In this document: piece after piece, positions 16,620 through 24,407 of the stretch | Numbering within the stretch: the first letter of the stretch is position 1 | Layout of the letters: each line of letters begins with the position of its first letter | NCBI GenBank assembly: GCA_030525285.1 | Contig: JAUNFA010000014.1 | Coordinates: 1-38,331 of the forward strand | DNA from: Bacillota bacterium | GTDB taxonomy: Bacteria; Bacillota; Clostridia; Peptostreptococcales; Anaerovoracaceae | Direction of reading: 5' to 3' | Length of the DNA stretch: 38,331 nucleotides | The notes under the pieces: generated by a model | What the model was told of the DNA's origin: nothing | Seen by the model: only the letters and a program-made list of their open reading frames with translations | The model's database searches: none | Translations under genes and position numbers: made by a program

Positions 16620-17504
16620 TTAGTATCTCAGTTTCCCCTCTGCCACACTCTTGAGATGTTCTCCATATGGCGATTTACCATATAGTTTAGCAGATTCAAG
16701 AAGTGTTTCTTTATCAATCCATCCGTTAATATATGATATTTCTTCAGGTGATGAAATTACAACTCCCTGCCTATGCTGTACCGTGTGTATGAAATCACCC
16801 GCTTCGAGAAGTGACTCCATAGTACCTGTATCAAGCCATGCATATCCCCTTCCAAGAATTTTTGCATTTAAACAATCCGCTTCAAGATACATTCTGTTTA
16901 CATCAGTTATTTCCAGTTCGCCTCTTGCTGATGGTTTCACCTTTTTTGCAAAATCAACAACACGATTATCATAGAAGTACAGTCCTGTAATGCAGTAATT
17001 GCTCTTTGGATTTTCAGGTTTTTCTTCAACCGATGTCACTTTACCATCTTCATCAAATGCCATGATTCCGAATCTTTCAGGATCTGTAACATAGTATCCG
17101 AAAATAGACGCCTTGCCTTCATCTGCATCTGCAACAGCCTTTCTCAGCAGTTTTCCGAATCCACTGCCGTAAAATATGTTATCACCCAGAATCAATGCAC
17201 ATGTATCATCACCGATGAAATCCTCTCCAATAAGGAAAGCCTGTGCCAGTCCATCCGGAGACGGCTGAACTTTATAGCTTAATTTGATGCCGAACTGACT
17301 GCCGTCCCCCAGAAGTTTCTCAAAGTTAGGCAAATCCTGCGGCGTACTTATTATCAGTATGTCTCTTATTCCTGCCAGCATAAGCGTTGACAGTGGATAA
17401 TAAATCATTGGCTTGTCATATACAGGCAACAGCTGCTTAGATGTAACCATTGTAAGCGGATACAGTCTCGTTCCGGCTCCACCCGCAAGTATGATTCCCT
17501 TCAT
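16620..17504 (-). CDS. rmlA: Glucose-1-phosphate thymidylyltransferase
   Basis: Makes dTDP-glucose from dTTP and glucose 1-phosphate, the first step to dTDP-6-deoxysugars. The sequence is a close RmlA match throughout: [11 protein letters not shown] near the N-terminus, [26 protein letters not shown] and the [11 protein letters not shown] loop, with WLDTGT near the C-terminus. Length, 294 residues, is typical. Two ATGs lie side by side; 17504 is preferred because the GAGGAGG at 17511-17517 is six bases away. It follows rmlB by about 20 bases. No rmlC or rmlD accompanies the pair; the WecE-like gene in the same operon is the likely next step. Confidence 0.96.
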   Translation of the reverse strand: MKGIILAGGAGTRLYPLTMVTSKQLLPVYDKPMIYYPLSTLMLAGIRDILIISTPQDLPNFEKLLGDGSQFGIKLSYKVQPSPDGLAQAFLIGEDFIGDDTCALILGDNIFYGSGFGKLLRKAVADADEGKASIFGYYVTDPERFGIMAFDEDGKVTSVEEKPENPKSNYCITGLYFYDNRVVDFAKKVKPSARGELEITDVNRMYLEADCLNAKILGRGYAWLDTGTMESLLEAGDFIHTVQHRQGVVISSPEEISYINGWIDKETLLESAKLYGKSPYGEHLKSVAEGKLRY

Positions 17505-17524
17505 CATCTACCTCCTCGTACAGT

Positions 17525-18544
17525 CTATCTGTTACTGTACATCTTCTCATAATATTGCTGATACTCGCCACTGATTATTTCTTCCCACCATTGTCTGTTA
17601 TCAAGATACCAGTCAATAGTTCGTCGTATGCCCTCATCAAATCCTGTTTCAGGCAACCAGCCAAGTTCATTGTGAATTTTGGTCGGATCAATGGCATATC
17701 TCAAGTCGTGTCCCTTGCGGTCTCCAACGAATGTAATCAGACTTTCAGGTTTTCCGACCTGTTTCAATATGGTTCTCACAACATCCAGATTGCTTCTTTC
17801 ATTATGACCGCCTATATTATATACTTCTCCCACCTTGCCATTATGAATAATCATGTCTATTGCCTTACAGTGGTCCTCAACATAAAGCCAGTCTCTGACA
17901 TTTTCTCCTGTTCCGTAAACCGGAAGCTGTTCGTCTGCCAGAGCATTTTTTATCATCAAAGGTATCAGCTTTTCAGGAAACTGATACGGACCATAGTTGT
18001 TGGAACATCTGCTTATTGTAACAGGCATGTCATATGTTCTGTGATATGCCATGGCAAGCAAATCAGCCGATGCCTTTGATGCCGAATATGGACTTGACGC
18101 TGTCAGCGGCATGTCCTCTGTAAAGAATAAATCCGGTCTGTCCAAAGGTAAATCGCCATAAACCTCATCGGTTCCAACCTGATGATATCTTTCTACACCA
18201 TATTCCTTCGCAGCATCCATCAGTGTCTGTGTTCCCAGAATATTTGTTCGCAGGAATACTCCCGGATCTTCTATGGATCTGTCAACATGAGATTCCGCTG
18301 CAAAGTTGACAACGATGTTGAACTTTTCTTCCTCAAACAGTTCAAAAACCAGTTTTCTATCAGTTACATCCCCTTTAACAAATTTGAATCTTGGATTATC
18401 CATAACAGAATCAAGGGTTTTGAGATTACCACAATACGTAAGCGAATCAAGACACACAATATCGTAATCAGGATGTTTGTCTAACATATAAAATACAAAA
18501 TTGGCACCTATGAATCCAGCGCCGCCTGTAACTAATACTTTCAT
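17525..18544 (-). CDS. rmlB: dTDP-glucose 4,6-dehydratase
   Basis: Converts dTDP-glucose to dTDP-4-keto-6-deoxyglucose with NAD. It is an extended SDR with GGAGFIGANF at the N-terminus, the TDEVYGDL active-site segment, the catalytic YSASK and the NNYGPYQFPEKLIP segment of RmlB proteins. Length is 339 residues, as usual. The ATG overlaps the stop of the upstream LicD-like gene by one base (TAATG), so translation is probably coupled. The product would feed the WecE-like aminotransferase at the head of the operon. Confidence 0.96.
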   Translation of the reverse strand: MKVLVTGGAGFIGANFVFYMLDKHPDYDIVCLDSLTYCGNLKTLDSVMDNPRFKFVKGDVTDRKLVFELFEEEKFNIVVNFAAESHVDRSIEDPGVFLRTNILGTQTLMDAAKEYGVERYHQVGTDEVYGDLPLDRPDLFFTEDMPLTASSPYSASKASADLLAMAYHRTYDMPVTISRCSNNYGPYQFPEKLIPLMIKNALADEQLPVYGTGENVRDWLYVEDHCKAIDMIIHNGKVGEVYNIGGHNERSNLDVVRTILKQVGKPESLITFVGDRKGHDLRYAIDPTKIHNELGWLPETGFDEGIRRTIDWYLDNRQWWEEIISGEYQQYYEKMYSNR

Positions 18545-19395
18545 TACTCTTCAGCTCCTTTATTGTCTTCAGGTTTCTCTTGCTCTTCACTTACTTGTTC
18601 TTCAGCTTTAATATTCCTGTCGATTTCACAAACGATATTCCATACCTTCTCAGCCTTCTTGTTATTGGCACGACCTGATTTCTTATGAGCCTCAATTTTT
18701 TCTCTGAGTTTCCTCATTTCATCAAGTTCCTCTGCAAGAACGCTTCTGAATTCTTCATTACAAAAGGCGTCTTCATATCTTATTTCTGTATCTGTTATAC
18801 AGTTTGCCAGATAATCCTTTGTATACTTTTTGAATTTGAAGTCTCCCTTCGCAGCAGATTCAAGATTGACATCGGCTGACTGAAGAATTTCTTCTATCAG
18901 TTTCTTCTTGAGACCTTCAATTCCACCACTTTTTTTGAGAGCTCTTCTATATAGCATTTCTTTCAATTTTTCATGTTTACTATCAGATTTTTTGACAAAA
19001 CTGTATGCGTCTCTTTTCAAAGATTCAAGAATCGCCTTTGTTTTCTTGCCTCCATAGCTGTCATCTTGCTTTCTTGCTATGTTTATCTCTATGAATATTC
19101 CGTGGCAATTGTAATTGTCATAATCCAATATATTGTAGCATATTGTATCGGTTCCTACATACCTTACTGTATCATCCGGATATATGCTGCTGTTTGCCCA
19201 CGATTCAATGCTTCTCTCCGAATCTGATTTCTCACCTATTGTTTCCATGAAACGGCGGCAGTCACTGGCATTCATTATTACGCCGGCACCAATTTCCTCA
19301 GGACCCCATACAACTTTATAATCTATATCTTTACTTTCACAAACTTCCTTGAATTCGTTCAGGAGCATCTGTGCGTATTCCACTTTAGCATTCAT
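18544..19395 (-). CDS. Degenerate LicD-like protein
   Basis: Protein of 283 residues whose N-terminal third follows the LicD pattern weakly. The segment VVWGPEEIGAGVI near 28-40 lines up with the GGTLLGAVRH core of the neighbouring LicD, but the acidic DDDID metal site is absent. The C-terminal 100 residues are charged, helical and probably partly disordered, ending in a Glu-rich tail. It overlaps both neighbours by one base (TAATG at each end). It may be an inactive partner or regulator of the adjacent LicD enzyme; that is inference from position and weak resemblance, and it could be an unrelated family. Confidence 0.55.
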   Translation of the reverse strand: MNAKVEYAQMLLNEFKEVCESKDIDYKVVWGPEEIGAGVIMNASDCRRFMETIGEKSDSERSIESWANSSIYPDDTVRYVGTDTICYNILDYDNYNCHGIFIEINIARKQDDSYGGKKTKAILESLKRDAYSFVKKSDSKHEKLKEMLYRRALKKSGGIEGLKKKLIEEILQSADVNLESAAKGDFKFKKYTKDYLANCITDTEIRYEDAFCNEEFRSVLAEELDEMRKLREKIEAHKKSGRANNKKAEKVWNIVCEIDRNIKAEEQVSEEQEKPEDNKGAEE

Positions 19396-20930
19396 TACAG
19401 AAACTCCCTTCTTAATATTTCCCTGATTTCCTTATTAACCATACCATCCGATGATGAACTAATAATTTCATCATATCCGGCTTTTGCCTGTTCAACATGT
19501 CCGTGAGTCATATTAATATCGGCAGATATTTTCATGAGTCTTGGTCTGTTGCCGTGCTTGACTAAAGATTGTGCAATTAGACTTTCCAGGTCGTCATCAA
19601 TCTGACCCTGCTGGGTCTGAATCTGACATACGAACTCAATCAGGTTAATCTGTCCTTCATACTTCTGAGCCAGACGAACAGCCTCTTCCAAATTGTCCTC
19701 ACCCTGACCTAAATAATATGAATATCTTATTCTCCGTATTTCCCTGACATCTTCCAGAATCTCAAGAACCGCATCATCTTTACCCTTGTAATATTTATCG
19801 ATTCCTCTTATAAAATCCAAATCGCCCTCTGCAACTGTTTCTCTCAATACCCTTGCCAGAAAGTCATCATCCACATCAATTATATGATGGTCCTTGAACA
19901 GCTGCTTCTGAATGTCAATATACTTTGAAATACCATTATCATTAGTGAGTACCGCTTTAGCCATTGCTTCCTTATCTGCAATGTACTTTTTCCTAAGGCG
20001 GCTCTCCATAAATTGTCTTTCGATTTTGTAATTCTTATTCTTCATCTGAATTTCGCGATATTCATCAAGATTTATGGCCTCTGCTATTTCACGGTCATAC
20101 CTGTCATATGGAACATTCAAATTCTCTACTGAATCATGGGTCCATACTTTATCACCTTCCGGTATCATCATCCATGTATCACCGTATTCTGCAAACAGCA
20201 CCTGAGGATAATCACAAGGTATCGGGAACATTACTCCCTCAAATGACATTTGTGAAGCAGTTCTGAAAGCACTTGCAGGAATATCTACCCAGTAACCTCC
20301 CCATCTAAGATGATATCGGGAGCATTCCTTCTCATCATAATACAGCAGTGCCTTTTCCATTTCTGCAATTACTGTATCTCTACCTTCCACTTTCACCCGT
20401 TCCAAAGCTTCGCGATACTTTCTTTCCATTGATTCATTTACTGTCACACCTGAATTATCCATTTTCATGGTAGGGGTCTTAATCTCGCTGTATACCCAGA
20501 AATCTTCAATGTATTTTTCATATTCCAACTCATCATCCGGGATGGGGTCCAATAGGAAAATATCAATCAAAACTCCATGTTCGCTTCTGTCTGTAAGGCG
20601 TGATCTTGAAATCTGAGTTGTTCGCTTATCTACAATTCTTACAACCGGGTTGCAGTATAATTCATTATAATCTTCCGATACAATGGCATATTGAGATGGC
20701 AGTGCCTCTTTCAGAATATCCTTCTTGGCATTCCATTCTGAAGCTCTGATATAAAGATCTATGTCGTCATCCCACGGCAGGAATCCTTCATGCCTTACGG
20801 CACCCAGTAGAGTTCCTCCGGCCAGGAAGTACTCAATTCCTTTTTCTCTGCATACCTTGTCAAAATCAACAAGAATATCCATCAACTTATTCTGCGAAGC
20901 TTTAATATCCTTTTTTTCTAAGATACTCAT
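19395..20930 (-). CDS. licD: LicD-family phosphotransferase with helical C-terminal extension
   Basis: Predicted cytoplasmic enzyme that transfers a phospho-alcohol, phosphocholine in the type case, from a CDP carrier to a glycopolymer precursor. LicD signatures are clear: LAGGTLLGAVRHEGFLPWDDDIDLYI spans about 36-61, with GGT at 38-40 and the metal-binding DDDID at 54-58. The LicD domain ends near 290. The remaining 220 residues look like TPR-type helical repeats, an unusual extension that could bind a partner. Length is 511 residues. ATG 20930 is chosen because AGGAGA at 20935-20940 sits five bases upstream; an ATG 21 bases earlier lacks a site. Its start lies inside the end of the tandem glycerophosphotransferase gene (29-base overlap). 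No choline uptake or kinase genes are seen, so the donor alcohol is uncertain. Confidence 0.87.
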   Translation of the reverse strand: MSILEKKDIKASQNKLMDILVDFDKVCREKGIEYFLAGGTLLGAVRHEGFLPWDDDIDLYIRASEWNAKKDILKEALPSQYAIVSEDYNELYCNPVVRIVDKRTTQISRSRLTDRSEHGVLIDIFLLDPIPDDELEYEKYIEDFWVYSEIKTPTMKMDNSGVTVNESMERKYREALERVKVEGRDTVIAEMEKALLYYDEKECSRYHLRWGGYWVDIPASAFRTASQMSFEGVMFPIPCDYPQVLFAEYGDTWMMIPEGDKVWTHDSVENLNVPYDRYDREIAEAINLDEYREIQMKNKNYKIERQFMESRLRKKYIADKEAMAKAVLTNDNGISKYIDIQKQLFKDHHIIDVDDDFLARVLRETVAEGDLDFIRGIDKYYKGKDDAVLEILEDVREIRRIRYSYYLGQGEDNLEEAVRLAQKYEGQINLIEFVCQIQTQQGQIDDDLESLIAQSLVKHGNRPRLMKISADINMTHGHVEQAKAGYDEIISSSSDGMVNKEIREILRREFL

Positions 20931-23900
20931 ATGTTCTCCTACAGTTATCATTATCTATATATTTGAAATAGTAGTTTCTCATTGCCGCAGCCTTCGGATT
21001 CTCAGCAAAATCGCATTCCAAATTCTGCGCAATGCCGTCTATAACCGAATCACTATCAAAGAATCTTTCTCCGAACAGCTCTTTGGTCATATCCATATAA
21101 CTGCCATGAATTCTGATGTACATGTCGTAATCGAACTGATAGAACATAACCGGCTTACCCATATAATAAACATCCCAGCATACGCTTGAATAATCTGTTA
21201 TAAGCATCCTGCAATCTCTCATAATCGCATTAAGCGGTGTAGTTCCGAATGGAACCAGACTGATTCTATTATTGTCAATTACAAATTCTCCAAGGTAGTC
21301 TCTGAACTTCGGATGAATGTAAAAAATCATTCTGGCATCATGTTCCTCGAGAATTCGTTCAAGCCTGGTATCGGACAACAGCTTCATGTAATTCGCATAA
21401 TAATCACTCTGCTTGAATTCCTCTGCTGTTCTCTCTTCAAGCCATGAACGCCACGTAGGCATAACAAGAATAAGTTTATCATCTTCCTTGGATGTATCTT
21501 CCAGAACGTCCCATCTTGTGAAGCCCAAAACGGGAGCATCGTCGGGAGCATATCCGAAGTTGTTGACAACTATATTCTGTTCATACTCCGATGTCGTTGT
21601 AAAATGTGTCATTGGACTTGAACCATGCATTCCGAATATATCATCAACACGTTTAAGGGCTGTAACCCCATGCTGCAGAAACAGAATTTTCTTGGTTCTA
21701 ATGCGCTGGGATATATAGTTTGGTTTCGGTCTCCATATATACAGATGTTTTTTGGAATCGGAACCCACATAAACCTGAGCTGCCATGGCATATATCATGT
21801 GTCTTATACTCATGAATTTGAGCACATTTCTTCCATATCCCGAAACCTTGTTCCAATCTCCCGCCTCTTTCTTCATGACATAATATATGTTCTTATTTTC
21901 TTTTTCGGGAAGCTGTTCCATACAATATTTGAAGAAATAATATCCATTGTCCTGTGCCATCTGACAGAACTTCTCGAAAACCAGCCAGGCCTTCTTCTTT
22001 CTAAAATATCCTCCGGCAATTTTGTATATGCTATATGCGAAAATTTCCTTGATTCTCGTAATACGGTTATCGTATGGAGTCATCTCCCTATGTGTAAAAG
22101 CAAGCTGTCTTTCTATTGTAATGTGCGGAAAAAGAATATAATTTCCGACAACGCACTGAATACACGACCTTGTAAGTCGCTTTTTCATCTTCTTATCAAT
22201 ATCAAGTCTTGCCTGAGTCTGTGTTCCGTTATCTTTACAGCAAATCCACATATCCCAGTAAATGCCTTCCAGATTTAGGTTTTTCACATCTATTTCAGCT
22301 TTTAAGTTATTATTCCCGTCAAGTTTACAGCTAAAAGGATACTTAACGGTTTCAAGCTCACTTCTAAAACTGAGTACTGCCTTGTCAAATCCAGCAGCAG
22401 CATTCTTATTCAAGGTTGCAGTAACTTCAATTACCGTTCCCCTTACCTTGATACTTCTAACCTTGCCTGCAGATGATGCAATACCTGTCTTTTTTACAGC
22501 TTTAATATTCAGATTGCCAAAGCACCTTCTGATATTTCGAGATTTCACTTCATTGCGTATCTTACTGCTGAAATGCATCAATATATCTTCTCTATATGAT
22601 CTTGGTATCGATCTTACGGTAAATACGTAATTGAAAGCATCCAGATAATTTTCATACATATAACAGCTCATTTTAGGATTGAAATTTCTCTTTGCCAGCA
22701 TGAGAATGCTGTTTTCATCCACTTTAGATGCGGCAAAATCAAGTTGTTTTGGTGTCCTTACATTTTCACCGTCAAGAACAGTCCATTCCTTTTGAAGATT
22801 CGTGGAATAGTCTTCAATCTCAATTCCATTTTCTTCTCCCTCAAAGAACAGACGACAAAGCTTCATATCATTATCTGCAGTATCATACTTGATGAACTTT
22901 TCTATGTAATCTCTGTCTTTTGCATATGTGTAACGTTCATATTCTCTTGACTTAAGGCATCTGCAAAGGTCTTGAGTATCTGAAATCTGAGCAAACGGCA
23001 GACTCTTCACATCCATGTACATTCCTCTGTCAGCCATGTATTCATCATAATCGTACATGAAAAGTATTATAGGCTTACCTGTAATGGAATAGTCAAAAAA
23101 CACACTTGAATAATCTGTTATCAGTGCATCAGTGCTGTTGAGGAATTCATATTTATCCACATCCACCGGGAATGGATAAATGTGCTTATAATCACTAAGA
23201 GTCACAATATCCGATACAAGCGGATGAAAATTAACATACAGTTTCTGATTTGAATCAAGTGATGAATCGATTTCCGCCAGAATTTCACGCACCTTATGTG
23301 CATATTCATCCATCTGTATATCATAATTGCTCTGACCTCTCCATGTAGGCATATAAGCTATCGTGCTGATATTGTCATTGCCCAGTTTTTTTCGAACTTC
23401 TGCAGCCATTTCCTTATTGCTGAAAATACTATTTCTGGGGTACCCGCACAAAGCCACTTTACCTGTATAGAGCTCATTCAGGTTGTAATCCTTCATCATT
23501 GCATCCTTAGTGAATTTATTCGGATACATGAGCAGGTCAGCCTGCATGAAATTATGCTGAACATTATGCATTGATTCCATGCCCATCTTCATGCTCTTTC
23601 CCAGTGTTTTAAGCGGTGTTCCGTGCCATGTTTGAAGATATTTCTGACCCTCTCTCTTCACAAAATATGAAGGGAATGAACTGTTGTTGACAAGGTATTC
23701 CGCCGTAGCCAGAATCCTCGGATATTCATTGGAATGTATATCTACTAACTTAACATTCAAATTCATCTTCTCAATCTGCTCTGAATGTTTGCCCATGTCA
23801 GCAGTTGCAAAGTAAATCTCATATTTATTTGCTGGGCTCATTGCCATAAGTGATCTGGCAATATAAAGCGGTGAATCTGAGACATCTCTCCCATGAAAAG

Positions 23901-24018
23901 ATTCAAAAAGAACAAGATTCTTTTTTATAGGCAGTCTTTTACAAAATCCCGCATACAAATATTTCATTTTAGTACTTTCACCACGAAAGTCCCTGATTTT
24001 TCTTTTTATTGAAATCAT
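20902..24018 (-). CDS. Tandem-domain CDP-glycerol glycerophosphotransferase
   Basis: Large predicted polymerase-type enzyme of 1038 residues containing two Glyphos_transf domains. Domain one (about 30-390) has WHGTPLK at 131-137, GYPRNS near 192-197 and DYSS at 302-305. A beta-rich linker spans about 400-630. Domain two (about 640-1035) has a changed first motif, QHGVTALKR with His783, and a regular DYSS starting at Asp942. Domain one looks fully equipped; domain two may have another acceptor or phosphopolyol. The ATG overlaps the tagD stop by four bases (ATGA). A later ATG at 23967 is a possible alternative. It probably uses CDP-glycerol from the tagD gene directly upstream. Confidence 0.87.
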   Translation of the reverse strand: MISIKRKIRDFRGESTKMKYLYAGFCKRLPIKKNLVLFESFHGRDVSDSPLYIARSLMAMSPANKYEIYFATADMGKHSEQIEKMNLNVKLVDIHSNEYPRILATAEYLVNNSSFPSYFVKREGQKYLQTWHGTPLKTLGKSMKMGMESMHNVQHNFMQADLLMYPNKFTKDAMMKDYNLNELYTGKVALCGYPRNSIFSNKEMAAEVRKKLGNDNISTIAYMPTWRGQSNYDIQMDEYAHKVREILAEIDSSLDSNQKLYVNFHPLVSDIVTLSDYKHIYPFPVDVDKYEFLNSTDALITDYSSVFFDYSITGKPIILFMYDYDEYMADRGMYMDVKSLPFAQISDTQDLCRCLKSREYERYTYAKDRDYIEKFIKYDTADNDMKLCRLFFEGEENGIEIEDYSTNLQKEWTVLDGENVRTPKQLDFAASKVDENSILMLAKRNFNPKMSCYMYENYLDAFNYVFTVRSIPRSYREDILMHFSSKIRNEVKSRNIRRCFGNLNIKAVKKTGIASSAGKVRSIKVRGTVIEVTATLNKNAAAGFDKAVLSFRSELETVKYPFSCKLDGNNNLKAEIDVKNLNLEGIYWDMWICCKDNGTQTQARLDIDKKMKKRLTRSCIQCVVGNYILFPHITIERQLAFTHREMTPYDNRITRIKEIFAYSIYKIAGGYFRKKKAWLVFEKFCQMAQDNGYYFFKYCMEQLPEKENKNIYYVMKKEAGDWNKVSGYGRNVLKFMSIRHMIYAMAAQVYVGSDSKKHLYIWRPKPNYISQRIRTKKILFLQHGVTALKRVDDIFGMHGSSPMTHFTTTSEYEQNIVVNNFGYAPDDAPVLGFTRWDVLEDTSKEDDKLILVMPTWRSWLEERTAEEFKQSDYYANYMKLLSDTRLERILEEHDARMIFYIHPKFRDYLGEFVIDNNRISLVPFGTTPLNAIMRDCRMLITDYSSVCWDVYYMGKPVMFYQFDYDMYIRIHGSYMDMTKELFGERFFDSDSVIDGIAQNLECDFAENPKAAAMRNYYFKYIDNDNCRRTYEYLRKKGY

Positions 24019-24407
24019 TTGCTGTTAAGATCCTTCTTAATCTGTGTTGTTGAAATTTCCGGTGTCCTTGGTAAGTAAACGACCTCGCACTTTTCTTTGA
24101 GAAAATCAAACTTACCTTCCCAGTCATCACCGATAACAAATGTATCCACCTTAAACTCGTCTACATCTTTGACCTTCTGTTCCCACGACTCTTCGGGAAT
24201 TACCAGATCCACATATCTTATAGCCTCAACCAGACGTTTTCTCTCTTCATAGCTGAAGTAACATTTTTTATTCTTCATATTCCAGTTGAATTCGTCTGTT
24301 GAAATTGCAACAATCAGATAATCTCCCAGAGCTTTTGCACGCTGAAGCAGATTCACGTGACCATAATGGAGCAAATCAAATGTTCCGTAAGTTATTACCT
24401 TCTTCAT
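24015..24407 (-). CDS. tagD: Glycerol-3-phosphate cytidylyltransferase
   Basis: Makes CDP-glycerol from CTP and sn-glycerol 3-phosphate. It is a compact 130-residue enzyme with the TYGTFDLLHYGH nucleotide-binding segment (HYGH at 14-17), VIGDDWEGKF and RTPEISTTQIK, the standard TagD landmarks. GAGAGG five bases before the ATG marks the start. The start lies inside the upstream YfhO-like gene (32-base overlap) and the stop overlaps the tandem glycerophosphotransferase start by four bases. Its first dozen residues are almost identical to those of the TagD domain in the 15287-16594 fusion, so the two are likely paralogues. Confidence 0.94.
   Translation of the reverse strand: MKKVITYGTFDLLHYGHVNLLQRAKALGDYLIVAISTDEFNWNMKNKKCYFSYEERKRLVEAIRYVDLVIPEESWEQKVKDVDEFKVDTFVIGDDWEGKFDFLKEKCEVVYLPRTPEISTTQIKKDLNSK

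Noticed and set aside
18544..20930. A complete phosphocholine (lic1-type) pathway
   Set aside because: LicD-type genes are present but no choline transporter or choline kinase is visible, and the nucleotidyltransferase at 10293-11213 cannot be assigned to phosphocholine.
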